Notes: a model not told the origin generated them from the sequence alone. DNA of 64,000 nt from Ferrimonas marina (GCF_900129905.1 NZ_FQXG01000004.1:436507-500506), one strand, 5' to 3'; shown: positions 27,923 to 37,822, counted from the first letter of the stretch. Numbers and translations: made by a program.

Positions 27923-28573
27923 TTACTTCACAAAGCCACTGCGGGCCAGGGTTTCCAGCGTCAGGCCCGACGAAGTGTCGGCCTGAGGCTGCATCAATTT
28001 CTCCAGGTAGCGGGCCAGCAGGTCCACCTCGATATGCACCTGTTGGCCGGCCTGGGCCGCCTCCAGGGTGGTCTGTTGTGCCGTGTGCGGCACGATGGTC
28101 AGACGAAAGCGTGCACCATCCACCTCGTTGAGGGTCAGGCTGATGCCGTCGATGGTAACCGAGCCCTTGTGGGGCAGGTAGCGACCCAGCGCCGCCGGAG
28201 CCTCCAACCAGAAATCCACGGCCCGAGCCCGGGCGGTGCGGCTCACCACGGTGGCAACACCATCCACATGGCCGCTGACCAGGTGACCGCCCAATCGGGT
28301 GGAAGGGGTCACCGCCCGCTCCAGGTTCACCGGCTGGCCCACGGCGTAGTGGCCAAACCGGGTCAGCGACAGGGTTTCGGCACTGACGTCGGCGATAAAG
28401 TGGTCGGCCCCCAGGGCCACCACGGTCAGACAGACACCATTGGTGGCGATGCTGTCGCCCAGCTGGACATCGTCCAGCGGCAGCGCGCCTGTGGCCACGG
28501 TGACCCGCAGATCGCCGTCGCGCCATTCCAGTTTGCGCAGTGCGCCCACTGCCTCCACGATACCGGTAAACAT
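27923..28573 (-). CDS. ribE: Riboflavin synthase alpha subunit
   Basis: Dismutates two lumazine molecules to riboflavin. The 216-residue protein has two homologous lumazine-binding repeats: [16 protein letters not shown] with [12 protein letters not shown], and [15 protein letters not shown] with [12 protein letters not shown]. It starts one base after the ribD stop codon, so it is tightly coupled. The same protein is called RibC in some enteric nomenclature. Confidence 0.96.
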   Translation of the reverse strand: MFTGIVEAVGALRKLEWRDGDLRVTVATGALPLDDVQLGDSIATNGVCLTVVALGADHFIADVSAETLSLTRFGHYAVGQPVNLERAVTPSTRLGGHLVSGHVDGVATVVSRTARARAVDFWLEAPAALGRYLPHKGSVTIDGISLTLNEVDGARFRLTIVPHTAQQTTLEAAQAGQQVHIEVDLLARYLEKLMQPQADTSSGLTLETLARSGFVK

Positions 28574-28574
28574 C

Positions 28575-29696
28575 TTAGTTGGATCTCTCTAAAGGCTTCA
28601 GGACCCAGCGCACATCGTTGCCAATGCGGCGCAGGTCTATGACTTCAATCTCGGGCAATTGGTTCATCTGTTCGTATTCTGGCAGCGCCAGCAGGCCGCG
28701 GGCGTGATGCCCCATCAGCTTGGGCGCCTGGTACAGTATCAGCTCTTGCCACAACCCCTGCTGAATAAAGGCACCACAAAGGTTGGGGCCGGCCTCGACC
28801 CAGACCTCGTTGATCTCGCGCTGCCCCAACTCCGCCAGCAGGGCATGAAGATCCAGCTTGTCGCCCTGCTTCGGACCCTGCCAGTTCTCAACCGATTCCG
28901 GCCAGGCCGTGGTGTAGGGGGTATGACTGGCCAGCAGCACCGGACCCGGCAGTTCCACCAGCTTCAGCGGCGGCCGCAATCGGGCCTGACCGTCCACCAC
29001 CACCCGCAGCGGCTGCAGCAGACGCTCGGCGTCGATACGGGATTGCCAATGACCCAGCTCACCATGGCGTACATTCATGCTGGGGTTGTCCGCCAGCACG
29101 GTATCGGCGCCGGTGATCAGCGCATCGCTGCGCGCCCGCCAGCGCTGCACATCCTGGCGCGCCTGGGGGCCGGTGATCCATTTCGATTCACCATTGGCCA
29201 GGGCGGTGCCACCATCCAGGCTGGCAGCCAGCTTGAGTCTGACGTAGGGCAGCCCGGTCTTCATCCGGTGAATAAAGCCCGGGTTGAGGGCTTCGGCTTC
29301 AGCCTCCATCAGCCCGGAGGCAGTGGCGATCCCAGCCTGCTCCAGCATGGCCAGGCCACGGCCGGACACCTTGGGGTTGGGATCCACCATGGCGGCGATC
29401 ACCTTGGCGACGCCGGCCTCGATCAGGGCCTGGGAGCAAGGGGGGGTGCGGCCAAAGTGACTGCAGGGTTCCAACGTGACGTAAGCGGTGGCGCCCCGAG
29501 CCTGCTCTTTGGCGGCGCGCAGGGCATGCACCTCGGCATGGGGCTCGCCGGCCTTGAGGTGGGCACCCTCGCCCACCACCACACCGTCCTTGACCAGCAC
29601 GCAGCCGACCCGGGGGTTAGGTCGGGTGGTCAGCAGGCCGCGCTCCGCCAGGGCGACGGCACGGGCCATATGACGGGCGTCTTCCGGGGTGAACAT
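28575..29696 (-). CDS. ribD: Bifunctional pyrimidine deaminase/reductase RibD
   Basis: Carries out the second and third steps of riboflavin synthesis. The 373-residue protein has a zinc deaminase domain (about 1-145) with the ligands HAEVHAL and LEPCSHFGRTPPCSQALIEA. A reductase domain follows, with VRLKLAASLDGGTALANGES, WITGPQARQDVQRWRARSDA and VWVEAGPNLCGAFIQQGLW for NADPH and substrate. The start overlaps the nrdR stop by one base (TGATG), the standard nrdR-ribD coupling. Confidence 0.97.
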   Translation of the reverse strand: MFTPEDARHMARAVALAERGLLTTRPNPRVGCVLVKDGVVVGEGAHLKAGEPHAEVHALRAAKEQARGATAYVTLEPCSHFGRTPPCSQALIEAGVAKVIAAMVDPNPKVSGRGLAMLEQAGIATASGLMEAEAEALNPGFIHRMKTGLPYVRLKLAASLDGGTALANGESKWITGPQARQDVQRWRARSDALITGADTVLADNPSMNVRHGELGHWQSRIDAERLLQPLRVVVDGQARLRPPLKLVELPGPVLLASHTPYTTAWPESVENWQGPKQGDKLDLHALLAELGQREINEVWVEAGPNLCGAFIQQGLWQELILYQAPKLMGHHARGLLALPEYEQMNQLPEIEVIDLRRIGNDVRWVLKPLERSN

Positions 29697-30148
29697 CAGC
29701 GCTTTTCCAGCTTGGCGATCGCTTCCCCGAACTGGGCCAGGTCATCAAAGGCGCGGTAGACCGAGGCGAAGCGGATGTAGGCCACCTTATCCAGGTGCAG
29801 CAGCTGCTCCATCACCAGGTTGCCCATCAGCTCCGAGCCCACCTCCCGCTCGCCGGTGGCACGCAGGGCGGACTTGATCTTGCTGACCGCCTGCTCCACC
29901 TGTTCGGTGCCCACCGGGCGCTTCTCCAGTGCCCGCTGCATGCCGCGACGCAGCTTCTCCTCATCGAAGGGTTGGCGAGTACCGTCAGTCTTGACGATCC
30001 GCGGCATCACCAGTTCGGCGCTCTCGAAGGTGGTGTAGCGTTCATGACAGGTCAGACATTCGCGACGGCGGCGCACCTGGTGGCCGTCCGCCACCAGGCG
30101 GGAATCGATCACCTTGGTGTCCGTTGCGGCACAGAAGGGACAGTGCAT
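29696..30148 (-). CDS. nrdR: Transcriptional repressor NrdR
   Basis: Nucleotide-sensing repressor of ribonucleotide reductase operons. The 150-residue protein has a zinc ribbon ([17 protein letters not shown] ... [12 protein letters not shown], four cysteines at 3, 6, 31 and 34) and an ATP-cone ([18 protein letters not shown] to the C-terminus), which binds ATP or dATP. The start at the ATG at 30148 is fixed by the CPFC motif. First gene of the rib cluster, downstream of the glyA terminator. Confidence 0.97.
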   Translation of the reverse strand: MHCPFCAATDTKVIDSRLVADGHQVRRRRECLTCHERYTTFESAELVMPRIVKTDGTRQPFDEEKLRRGMQRALEKRPVGTEQVEQAVSKIKSALRATGEREVGSELMGNLVMEQLLHLDKVAYIRFASVYRAFDDLAQFGEAIAKLEKR

Positions 30149-30225
30149 GCTCTCTCCATTGAGACGGGGTAGGAATGGCGCCAAGAATAGCGAATTTTGC
30201 CCGCCTAGGTAAGCATCCGGTAACG

Positions 30226-30252
30226 AAAAGCCCGCCGGTGAGGCGGGCTTTT
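30226..30252 (-). terminator. Terminator of glyA
   Basis: AAAAGCCCGCC and GGCGGGCTTTT pair around GGTGA, with a U-run on the minus strand, 19 bp after the glyA stop. It separates glyA from nrdR, although some read-through is possible. Confidence 0.85.
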
Positions 30253-30271
30253 GGCTCAAGCACTTGGACGC

Positions 30272-31528
30272 TTACTTGTACACCGGGAACTGACCGCAGA
30301 GATCGGTTACCTGGGCCTTCACCCGCTCGACCACGGACTCGTCACCGAAGTTGTCGAGAATGTCGCAGATCCAGCCGGTCAGCTCACGGGCCTGGGCCTC
30401 TCCGATGCCACGACGGGTCAGCGCCGGGGTACCGATGCGCAGACCGGAGGTGACAAAGGGGCTGCGCGGGTCATTGGGCACGGAGTTCTTGTTGACGGTG
30501 ATGTTGGCACGGCCCAGGGCGGCATCGGCGTCCTTACCAGTAATGTCCTTGTCGATCAGGTCGAGCAGGAACAGGTGGTTCTGGGTGCCACCGGAGACCA
30601 CCTTGTAGCCACGGTTGATGAACACGTCCGCCATCGCCTGGGCGTTGGTGACGACCTGCTTCTGGTAGTCGACAAACTCTGGCTGCAGCGCTTCCTTGAA
30701 GGCCACCGCCTTGGCAGCAATGACGTGACACAGCGGGCCACCCTGGCCACCGGGGAATACCGCAGAGTTGAGCTTCTTGTAGATGCTCTCATCGTTGCAG
30801 GCGGACAGGATCAGGCCGCCGCGCGGACCGCCCAGGGTCTTGTGGGTGGTGGTGGTCACCACGTGGGCGTGGGGCACCGGGTTGGGGTAGATACCGGCGG
30901 CGATCAGGCCCGCCACGTGGGCCATATCAACAAACAGGTAGGCACCCACTTCGTCGGCGATCTTGCGGAACTCGGCCCAATCGATGACGCCGGAGTAGGC
31001 GGAGAAGCCCGCGATGATCATCTTCGGCTGGTGCTCCTTGGCCAGGGCACGCACCTCGTTGTAGTCGATGGCGCCGCTGTCCGGGTTAATGCCGTACTGC
31101 ACCGCGTTGTAGATCTTGCCGGAGAAGGAGACGGAGGCACCGTGGGTCAGGTGACCACCGTGGGCCAGGCTCATGCCCAGCACGGTGTCGCCCGGCTGCA
31201 GCAGCGCCATGAACACAGCGGCATTGGCCTGGGAGCCCGAGTGGGGCTGCACGTTGGCGTAGTTGGAACCGAACAGCTCGTTGGCACGATCGATGGCCAG
31301 CTGCTCGGATTTGTCCACGTACTCACAACCGCCGTAGTAGCGCTTCTCCGGGTAGCCTTCGGCGTACTTGTTGGTCAGCTGGGAGCCTTGCGCCTCCAGT
31401 ACACGGGGGCTGGTGTAGTTCTCGGAAGCGATGAGCTCGATGTGCTCTTCCTGGCGCACGCGCTCGGCTTCCATGGCCTGCCAAAGTTCAGGGTCAAAGT
31501 CCGCGATAGTCATGTTGCGTTCGAACAT
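30272..31528 (-). CDS. glyA: Serine hydroxymethyltransferase
   Basis: PLP enzyme converting serine and tetrahydrofolate to glycine and methylene-tetrahydrofolate. The 418-residue product matches E. coli GlyA almost end to end: [38 protein letters not shown], the PLP-lysine block [18 protein letters not shown], and [18 protein letters not shown] precedes the ATG at 31528. It lies upstream of nrdR in the same direction but has its own terminator. Confidence 0.98.
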   Translation of the reverse strand: MFERNMTIADFDPELWQAMEAERVRQEEHIELIASENYTSPRVLEAQGSQLTNKYAEGYPEKRYYGGCEYVDKSEQLAIDRANELFGSNYANVQPHSGSQANAAVFMALLQPGDTVLGMSLAHGGHLTHGASVSFSGKIYNAVQYGINPDSGAIDYNEVRALAKEHQPKMIIAGFSAYSGVIDWAEFRKIADEVGAYLFVDMAHVAGLIAAGIYPNPVPHAHVVTTTTHKTLGGPRGGLILSACNDESIYKKLNSAVFPGGQGGPLCHVIAAKAVAFKEALQPEFVDYQKQVVTNAQAMADVFINRGYKVVSGGTQNHLFLLDLIDKDITGKDADAALGRANITVNKNSVPNDPRSPFVTSGLRIGTPALTRRGIGEAQARELTGWICDILDNFGDESVVERVKAQVTDLCGQFPVYK

Positions 31529-31703
31529 CCGTCTCTCCTGGGCGGTTGATGCGAGTCAGTAGGGATTTGTGGTGGTGCTAATGGCGGCACAGTGTACCGG
31601 TTGAATCCCATTTCCCCAACCTTTGTGAGCCACCTCACGATAGATTACGTGATAACTCAATGGCTGGGTTGATTTGCGCAGCGCCATCCTTGGCTGCGGG
31701 CAC

Positions 31704-31732
31704 AAAAAAGCCGGGCTAAAAAGCCCGGCTTT
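31704..31732 (-). terminator. Terminator of the TBDT-lipoprotein unit
   Basis: On the minus strand AAAGCCGGGCT pairs with AGCCCGGCTTT and is followed by TTT, 44 bp after the lipoprotein stop codon. Confidence 0.88.
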
Positions 31733-31775
31733 GGATTGCTCTCTCATCGCCGACGGCAGTGCATCGGCAGAGGCA

Positions 31776-33479
31776 TCAGTTAAAGCGACCTACCGCCTGG
31801 TACTCAGACTGGTAGCGCGCCTCGAAGGCCTCTTCGCTCAGCGGCTCACCAGGGATCAGCAGCGGCTCCAGACGAGACTGCGGGATCTCCTTCTCAACCC
31901 AGTGGTCGTTGGCGATCAGCTGGTTGGCTTCGCCGGCAGCCAGGGCGTGCAGGAACTGCGGGTCTTGCTGGTCAGACAGCACAAAAGACTGACGGGTAAT
32001 CATGCCGCCCAAGGCGGAGAAGGTCAGCTCTTCCGGCACGTCCGGGATGAAGAAGGTGCCGTGGCTGTAACCGGGACCCGGAGGCAGCGGCCAGGGGGTA
32101 TCGGTTTCATCTGCTTGGAGGTGCTCTGCCATAGCGTAGACGTTGCGGTAGATGTACTTACAGTTGGACTTCTCCACACACTCGCCGTTGAAGTTGCCGG
32201 TGCCGGTAAAGTAGCGCGCACTGTAGTGAGCAGCAAACTTACCGGTCTCAAGCATCTCTTCCTCCGCCAGCTCGTAGCTCAGATCATTCAGGTTGCACTC
32301 CGGAGTGATATCAACAACGCCGGAGATGGCAATGAAGGTTTCGAAGTCCAGTCGGCCATCAGTAGCATCATGGATGATCTCGCGCAGGTTAGGGATATCC
32401 AGGCCCGGGAAGCGGTCGACCAGATCCTGGTAGGACTGCAGAATGTTGCCCAGGTTATGGCCGCAGTAGATCTTGTTCATCATGAACGGGTAGGTCACCC
32501 CTTCCGTGTACCCGGTAGGGATACCGATGACATTGAAATCCCAACCGTCTTCCGCAAACTCGAAGTTGTTGTTGAGAGCCAGCAGCTCGCCCGCCATCTG
32601 AGCTACACGCTGAGCAAAGAAGTCGTTCTCAACTACGTGCTCGAAGCTGGCCAGGTTGATGCCACCGTTTTCAATTGCATTGACCAGGTTCACCATCGGA
32701 TTGAGATCCTCGGTGCTGGGGGTATCGATGGCCATGCGGGTCGGGTAGTTGGCGTACTGCAGCTGAATGGCGGCCGCCGGCAACGTGCCCTCCAGAGTGT
32801 CATGAAGCCAAACTTGCTCGGCATCACTGTCCAGCGCCACCTCAACCATCTCACCGCTTTCCAGCTCACGGCTGTCGATCAGTTGAGTGCCCACCAGCTT
32901 GTCGTTTTGGTAACCCGCCACCATCACCGGACCGTTGTGGGCCAGGGTCAGAGTGTCCTGGCTGTCATCCAGCAGGGCGAAGTGGTTGGCATTAAGGCTG
33001 TCGGCGGCAGAGACGTTGCTCAGGCCAAGCTCGGTGGTCTTGCCTTCGATGGCACCACACTGGGTGTAGGCGGCTTCGTCGATCCACTGCAGCTTCACCT
33101 TGGAGGCGATGCCTTCACCAGCGAACATCGCCAGTTCAAAGGTGGAGGCGTCCCAGTGGGCGTAGTCCACTTCCGGGGCATACAGATAGGTAACGTACTT
33201 GGCGGTCAGCGGCAGCTTCACGTCCAGATCAATGAAGCCCTGCTCGTCGGTGTAGCGCGGCTCACCGATCACGGCGCCGGCCTCGTCCTGGAATACGTAC
33301 TTGATGCCCGGGATGCCGCAGTTAGGCTTGAGCTCAGAGGCGATATAGAGGCCCTTCTTTACCGGGGCTACCTCACCGGCGTCCGGAAACTCCGGGCCAG
33401 TGGGGTTGTCGTTGGGGTTGTTGCTGTTACAGCCCGCCAGCAGCAGGCCTACGGCGGAAGCCAGAACCAATTTTTTCAT
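31776..33479 (-). CDS. Large predicted outer-membrane lipoprotein, unknown family, paired with a TonB receptor
   Basis: The 567-residue product has a lipoprotein signal MKKLVLASAVGLLLAGCNSN (lipobox LAGC, Cys17; Asn-Ser follow), then a short Asn/Pro linker. Residues about 40-130 look like a carboxypeptidase-regulatory-like or Ig-type beta domain (LYIASELKPN, YTDEQGFIDLDVKLPLTAKY). The rest holds helical segments and at least four cysteines in pairs (PECNLNDLSYE; GECVEKSNCKYIYRN), and a C-terminal QQDPQFLHALAAGEANQLIA. I do not recognise the family. It lies 56 bp after a TonB-dependent receptor in the same direction, so a surface partner that captures or releases that receptor's ligand is the best inference. 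Confidence 0.8.
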   Translation of the reverse strand: MKKLVLASAVGLLLAGCNSNNPNDNPTGPEFPDAGEVAPVKKGLYIASELKPNCGIPGIKYVFQDEAGAVIGEPRYTDEQGFIDLDVKLPLTAKYVTYLYAPEVDYAHWDASTFELAMFAGEGIASKVKLQWIDEAAYTQCGAIEGKTTELGLSNVSAADSLNANHFALLDDSQDTLTLAHNGPVMVAGYQNDKLVGTQLIDSRELESGEMVEVALDSDAEQVWLHDTLEGTLPAAAIQLQYANYPTRMAIDTPSTEDLNPMVNLVNAIENGGINLASFEHVVENDFFAQRVAQMAGELLALNNNFEFAEDGWDFNVIGIPTGYTEGVTYPFMMNKIYCGHNLGNILQSYQDLVDRFPGLDIPNLREIIHDATDGRLDFETFIAISGVVDITPECNLNDLSYELAEEEMLETGKFAAHYSARYFTGTGNFNGECVEKSNCKYIYRNVYAMAEHLQADETDTPWPLPPGPGYSHGTFFIPDVPEELTFSALGGMITRQSFVLSDQQDPQFLHALAAGEANQLIANDHWVEKEIPQSRLEPLLIPGEPLSEEAFEARYQSEYQAVGRFN

Positions 33480-33510
33480 GTTGATCTCGTTTCAATCTTG
33501 GAGAATACAG

Positions 33511-33529
33511 CGGGGGGCGAGGCCCCCCG
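33511..33529 (-). promoter_or_regulatory. Strong intercistronic hairpin, receptor / lipoprotein
   Basis: CGGGGGGC and GCCCCCCG pair perfectly around GAG, in the 56 bp between the receptor stop and the lipoprotein start. No U-run follows, so it more likely sets relative expression or mRNA stability than ends transcription. Confidence 0.6.
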
Positions 33530-33535
33530 ACTCGA

Positions 33536-35755
33536 TCAGAAGGCCAGTTTCACGCTGACGTTGAAGTAGCGGCCCGGTTGGGTCAGGTCGGACTCAACGG
33601 TACCGGCGGCTTCCAGCAGGGCTTGGGCTTGACCAGCCACATCGGCGTAATCGATGTATTCCTTGTCAAACAGGTTGAACACGCCCGCACGCAGGGACAG
33701 GTTCTGGGTCAGCTCCATGTTGGCGGTCAGGTCCACCAGGGCGTAGCCGGCGGTGGTGTAAACGCGGTTGTAGAAGTCGTTGCCCGGAACCACGTCCAGA
33801 TCGGTGGTGCGATCCATCTTGTCGGCAAAGCGTACCGCCAGGCCCATATCGGCGCTGCGACCGGCCAGCTCGGTGTAGTAGTTGGCGCCGACGGTGCCCT
33901 TGGTGGGGCTGACGGTGTTGAGGTAGTCGCCGTTCTCATCTTCGCCGTGGGTGTAGGCGATGTTACCGAACACCTGGAAGTTGTTGCTGAACCAGTGGCT
34001 GGCCTGGGCTTCGAAGCCGTACAGGGTCACCTCTTTACGGTTGATGTAGCGGTACTCCAGGGAGTCCGGCTTACCCACACCGGTCATGCCGACGAATTCC
34101 CAATCGATGAAGTCTTCAACCTGGGTGTAGAAGCCAGTCAGCTCATAGCTGGTATCACGGTGGTTACCACGGACACCGATCTCCAGGGTGTTGCTCTGCT
34201 CGGACTTAAGATCGTAGTTGGGCAGGACCTTCACCAGCGGCATGGCGCCGTCTTTGATCTCCAGCTCGCCCCATTTCACGTCAGCGGTGGGCATCATGTG
34301 GCCGTAGGCGTACTGGGCGTAGACGCTGACGTCGTCGCTCATGTGGTACACCATGCCGATTTTCGGTGACCAGAAGCCTTCGCTCATCTGCTCAAAGTTG
34401 GCGGGATCGCGACCGGCGTCGGCAGCCTGCTGCTGATCCGGGGTGTTGCGGTAGTAGTCGTAACGCAGGCCGGCCACCAGGTTCAGCTTGCCGTCCATCA
34501 GCAGGATGTCGTCCTGGATGAAACCACCGACACGCAGGGATTCGGTATCGGCAAAGGCGAACAGATCGGTGTCGCTGGGCTGCCACATGCCGTTGTTCAG
34601 CACCTGGTAGTCACGGGGACGGCTCATCTCGGATTGCTCAACATCCACACCGTAGGTGATGTTGTGGCCGTAGTTATCGCTGCCGATGAACTTGCTGAAG
34701 GTACTGGCCAGGCCGTAGCGCTCTTCGGTGAACTCGTAGTCGCGCACCTCGTACTTGTCACGGCCGATGGTGCCCTGCTCACCCCAGTAGTAATCGCGGT
34801 GCTCAGTCTGATCGGTCATGCCGTAGTAGAGGGTGATGTCCATGGCGTCATGCGCCACGGTGGCTTTATCAGAGCGGTAGCGCAGTGAGCCGTTGAACAC
34901 CTCGGTCTGACGATCGTAATCGATGGAACGCATGTTGTTGCCGGTGCTGTTCCAGTCCTGCTCCCAGCGGTCCAGCTGCTGGTTGAGGTAGTCCAGGGTC
35001 AGCTGGATGTTGGAGGTGTCGTTGATGTAGTACTTGGACTTCACCAACAGGCTGTCGGTAGTCAGATCGGAATCCGGCAGGGTCTCATCGTAGTTCTGCT
35101 GCTCCTCACCCTCGCGACGCTGGTAGCTGACCAGGTGCTCGAAATCGCCAAAGGCGTGGGCCAGGGTAAAGCCGGCGGTGTACTCGTTGTTCAGACCGGT
35201 GTAGCCGGCGTTGGCAGAGAAGTAGCCGGTTTCACCCATCAGGTAGTCGGAGGCGTCCTTGGTGTTCATCACCACCACGCCACCCAAGGCGTCGGAGCCA
35301 TACATAGTGGATGCGGCCGCCTTGACCACCTCAACCTGTTTCAGGCCTTCCACCTCGATCAGACCACGACCGGTGCCCTCAGCACCGGGACCCAGCGGAG
35401 AGGAGTACTGGTTGTTCACCCGTACGCCGTCCTTAACCATCATCACCCGGTTACCACCGATTCCACGGATGGTCACGGAGGTGGGCTTACCGGCACCGCC
35501 TTTCACGTCCACCGCCGCTTCGTTGCGGAACAGGGAGGAGAAGTCGGTGCTCATGTTGCGCTGGATCGCTTCCTCGTCGATCACCACCACGGAGCCGGCA
35601 ACGCTGTCCAGGCTCTGCTCCAAGCGAGAACCGGACACCACCATTACTTCGGTGGCCTGTCGATGTTGAGGTTCGGCTTCCTCTGCCAGAACGGAAGGGG
35701 CGGTGAAGGCGCTGGCCACGGCCAGGCTCACCAGGGAAAGCTGAGTGCATTTCAT
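33536..35755 (-). CDS. TonB-dependent outer-membrane receptor, heme/hemoglobin-receptor type
   Basis: The 739-residue protein has a signal peptide (MKCTQLSLVSLAVASAFTAP...A), a TonB box (EVMVVSGSR, about 36-44), a plug domain (about 50-170, VTIRGIGGNRVMMVKDGVRV, ASTMYGSDALGGVVVM), and a 22-strand barrel ending in FNVSVKLAF. VLPNYDLKSEQSNTLEIGVR resembles the NPDLKPE..N.EIG block of hemoglobin/transferrin/lactoferrin-type receptors. The usual FRAP motif is not clear, so heme specificity is only a family-level guess. A strong Fur-box match lies 34 bp upstream, so iron repression is likely. A lipoprotein gene follows. Confidence 0.9.
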   Translation of the reverse strand: MKCTQLSLVSLAVASAFTAPSVLAEEAEPQHRQATEVMVVSGSRLEQSLDSVAGSVVVIDEEAIQRNMSTDFSSLFRNEAAVDVKGGAGKPTSVTIRGIGGNRVMMVKDGVRVNNQYSSPLGPGAEGTGRGLIEVEGLKQVEVVKAAASTMYGSDALGGVVVMNTKDASDYLMGETGYFSANAGYTGLNNEYTAGFTLAHAFGDFEHLVSYQRREGEEQQNYDETLPDSDLTTDSLLVKSKYYINDTSNIQLTLDYLNQQLDRWEQDWNSTGNNMRSIDYDRQTEVFNGSLRYRSDKATVAHDAMDITLYYGMTDQTEHRDYYWGEQGTIGRDKYEVRDYEFTEERYGLASTFSKFIGSDNYGHNITYGVDVEQSEMSRPRDYQVLNNGMWQPSDTDLFAFADTESLRVGGFIQDDILLMDGKLNLVAGLRYDYYRNTPDQQQAADAGRDPANFEQMSEGFWSPKIGMVYHMSDDVSVYAQYAYGHMMPTADVKWGELEIKDGAMPLVKVLPNYDLKSEQSNTLEIGVRGNHRDTSYELTGFYTQVEDFIDWEFVGMTGVGKPDSLEYRYINRKEVTLYGFEAQASHWFSNNFQVFGNIAYTHGEDENGDYLNTVSPTKGTVGANYYTELAGRSADMGLAVRFADKMDRTTDLDVVPGNDFYNRVYTTAGYALVDLTANMELTQNLSLRAGVFNLFDKEYIDYADVAGQAQALLEAAGTVESDLTQPGRYFNVSVKLAF

Positions 35756-35788
35756 AGATTGGGACCTATCGATTCATTCGGCCTAAAG

Positions 35789-35807
35789 ACGAATGATTAT
35801 CACTACC
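35789..35807 (-). promoter_or_regulatory. Fur box upstream of the TonB-dependent receptor
   Basis: The minus strand reads GGTAGTGATAATCATTCGT, matching 14 of 19 positions of the consensus GATAATGATAATCATTATC by direct comparison. It is 34-52 bp upstream of the receptor ATG, a position suited to blocking the promoter. Confidence 0.78.
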
Positions 35808-35914
35808 TTTGTTTTAATCTGGGCACAGTCTATCAACGTGATTTAAGAAAAAGGTTGCACCAGCTCTCGTTTTTTTTCGTTTAGTCAGTGGTTTTAGCCC
35901 CAAATGTTGCAGCT

Positions 35915-35933
35915 AATAGTGATTCTCATTTGA
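35915..35933. promoter_or_regulatory. Second, weaker Fur-box-like site
   Basis: AATAGTGATTCTCATTTGA matches 12 of 19 Fur consensus positions. It lies 160 bp upstream of the receptor and 182 bp upstream of divergent ettA. The 359 bp intergenic region otherwise shows AT-rich sequence and no further gene. Confidence 0.5.
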
Positions 35934-36114
35934 TGCTTGAGGGCGGTCACATTGGGTGTTACCGCAGGCGGATTGATTGTTTGTTAATCAGGGGGGATTG
36001 TTGCCTTTGGGTGACAGATCCTGCGATATGGTAAAACCCGACCATCCGGGGCAAGCAAAACGCCAATCCATCAGGTAAAATTGCGGTTTTCTCGCACACA
36101 ACTGTGGAACACAC

Positions 36115-37779
36115 ATGGCTCAGTTCATCTATTCCATGCTGCGCGTTGGTAAGGTCGTCCCGCCAAAGCGCCATATCCTGAAAGACATCTCTCTCTCCTT
36201 CTTCCCCGGCGCCAAGATCGGTGTCCTGGGTCTCAACGGTGCCGGTAAGTCCACCCTGCTGCGGATCATGGCCGGCGTCGATACCGAGTACGAAGGTGAG
36301 GCCCGTCCGCAACCGGGCATCAACGTAGGTTACCTGCCGCAGGAGCCGCAGCTGGACCTGAACAAGACCGTTCGTGAGGTGGTTGAAGAGTCGGTGGCGG
36401 ACGTCAAGAACGCCCTGACCCGCCTGGACGAGGTGTACGCTGCCTACGCCGATGAGAACGCCGACTTCGATGCCCTGGCCAAGGAGCAGGGGGAGCTGGA
36501 GAACATCATCGCCGCCAAAGACGGCCACAACCTGGAAAACGCGCTGGAGCGTGCTGCCGACGCCATGCGTCTGCCGCCCTGGGATGCCCGCATTGAGCAC
36601 CTGTCCGGTGGTGAGCGCCGCCGTGTGGCGCTATGCCGCCTGCTGCTGGATAAGCCAGACATGCTGCTGCTGGACGAGCCCACCAACCACCTGGACGCCG
36701 AGTCCGTGGCCTGGCTGGAGCGCTTCCTGGTGGAATACACCGGCACTGTTGTGGCCATTACCCACGACCGTTACTTCCTCGACAACGCCGCAGGCTGGAT
36801 CCTGGAACTGGACCGTGGCGAAGGGATCCCGTGGGAGGGCAACTACTCCTCCTGGCTGGAACAGAAAGAGAACCGCCTGGAGCAGGAAGCCGCCCAGGAA
36901 AAGGCCCAGATGAAATCCATCCAGAAAGAGCTGGAGTGGGTGCGTCAAAATCCGAAGGGGCGTCAAGCCAAGTCCAAGGCTCGTATGGCCCGCTTCGAAG
37001 AGCTCAACTCCACCGAGTTCCAGAAGCGCAACGAGACCAACGAGCTGTTCATCCCGCCGGGTCCGCGCCTGGGTGACAAGGTGCTGGAGGTTGAGAACCT
37101 GTCCAAGTCTTACGACGGCCGGGTGCTGATCGACGACCTCTCCTTCTCTATCCCCAAGGGCGCCATTGTCGGCATCATCGGCCCCAACGGCGCCGGTAAG
37201 TCCACCCTGTTCCGCATGATGAGCGGTCAGGAGCAACCGGACTCCGGCACCATCACCCTGGGTGATACCGTCAAGCTGGCTTCCGTTGACCAGTTCCGCG
37301 ACAGCATGGACGACAGCAAGACCGTGTTCCAAGAGGTCGCCGACGGCCAGGATATCCTCAAGATCGGTAACTTCGAGATCCCGGCCCGCTCCTACGTCGG
37401 TCGTTTCAACTTCAAGGGCTCCGACCAGCAGAAGCGCGTCGGTGAGCTGTCCGGTGGTGAGCGTGGCCGACTGCACCTGGCCAAGCTGCTGCAGGCCGGT
37501 GGCAACATGCTGCTGCTGGATGAGCCGACCAACGACCTGGACATCGAGACCCTGCGTGCGCTTGAAAATGCCCTGCTGGACTTCCCCGGCTGCGCCATGG
37601 TCATCTCGCACGATCGCTGGTTCCTCGACCGCGTGGCCACCCACATCCTGGACTACCGGGACGAAGGCAAGATCAACTTCTTCGAAGGCAACTTCAACGA
37701 GTACGCCGACTGGATGAAGAAGGAGCAGGGGGTCGACATCACCCAGCCCCACCGCCTCAAGTACAAGCGCATCGACTGA
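36115..37779 (+). CDS. ettA: Energy-dependent translational throttle protein EttA
   Basis: ABC-F protein that binds the ribosomal E site and gates the first elongation step according to ATP/ADP ratio. The 554-residue protein has two ABC domains, with Walker A GLNGAGKST (about 39-47) and GPNGAGKST, signatures LSGGERRRVALCRLLL and LSGGERGRLHLAKLLQ, Walker B MLLLDEPTNHLD and MLLLDEPTNDLD, plus the arm and linker (WLEQKENRLEQEAAQEKAQM) typical of EttA. No membrane segments. The start MAQFIYSMLRVGKVVPP matches E. coli EttA. Strong codon bias suggests high expression. Confidence 0.97.
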   Translation: MAQFIYSMLRVGKVVPPKRHILKDISLSFFPGAKIGVLGLNGAGKSTLLRIMAGVDTEYEGEARPQPGINVGYLPQEPQLDLNKTVREVVEESVADVKNALTRLDEVYAAYADENADFDALAKEQGELENIIAAKDGHNLENALERAADAMRLPPWDARIEHLSGGERRRVALCRLLLDKPDMLLLDEPTNHLDAESVAWLERFLVEYTGTVVAITHDRYFLDNAAGWILELDRGEGIPWEGNYSSWLEQKENRLEQEAAQEKAQMKSIQKELEWVRQNPKGRQAKSKARMARFEELNSTEFQKRNETNELFIPPGPRLGDKVLEVENLSKSYDGRVLIDDLSFSIPKGAIVGIIGPNGAGKSTLFRMMSGQEQPDSGTITLGDTVKLASVDQFRDSMDDSKTVFQEVADGQDILKIGNFEIPARSYVGRFNFKGSDQQKRVGELSGGERGRLHLAKLLQAGGNMLLLDEPTNDLDIETLRALENALLDFPGCAMVISHDRWFLDRVATHILDYRDEGKINFFEGNFNEYADWMKKEQGVDITQPHRLKYKRID

Positions 37780-37792
37780 TCCGCCGTACCCA

Positions 37793-37822
37793 CAAAAAAA
37801 CGCCGGCAGCCGCCGGCGTTTT
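37793..37822. terminator. Bidirectional terminator, ettA / lipoprotein array
   Basis: ACGCCGGC and GCCGGCGT pair with seven A residues on the left and TTTTC on the right. It ends ettA and can also end the minus-strand array transcript after it has crossed the heptamer repeats. Confidence 0.85.

Noticed and set aside
31674..33569. 631-codon plus-strand open frame
   Set aside because: Antisense to the lipoprotein gene, which has a signal peptide, ribosome site, terminator and operon context; the plus frame has none.
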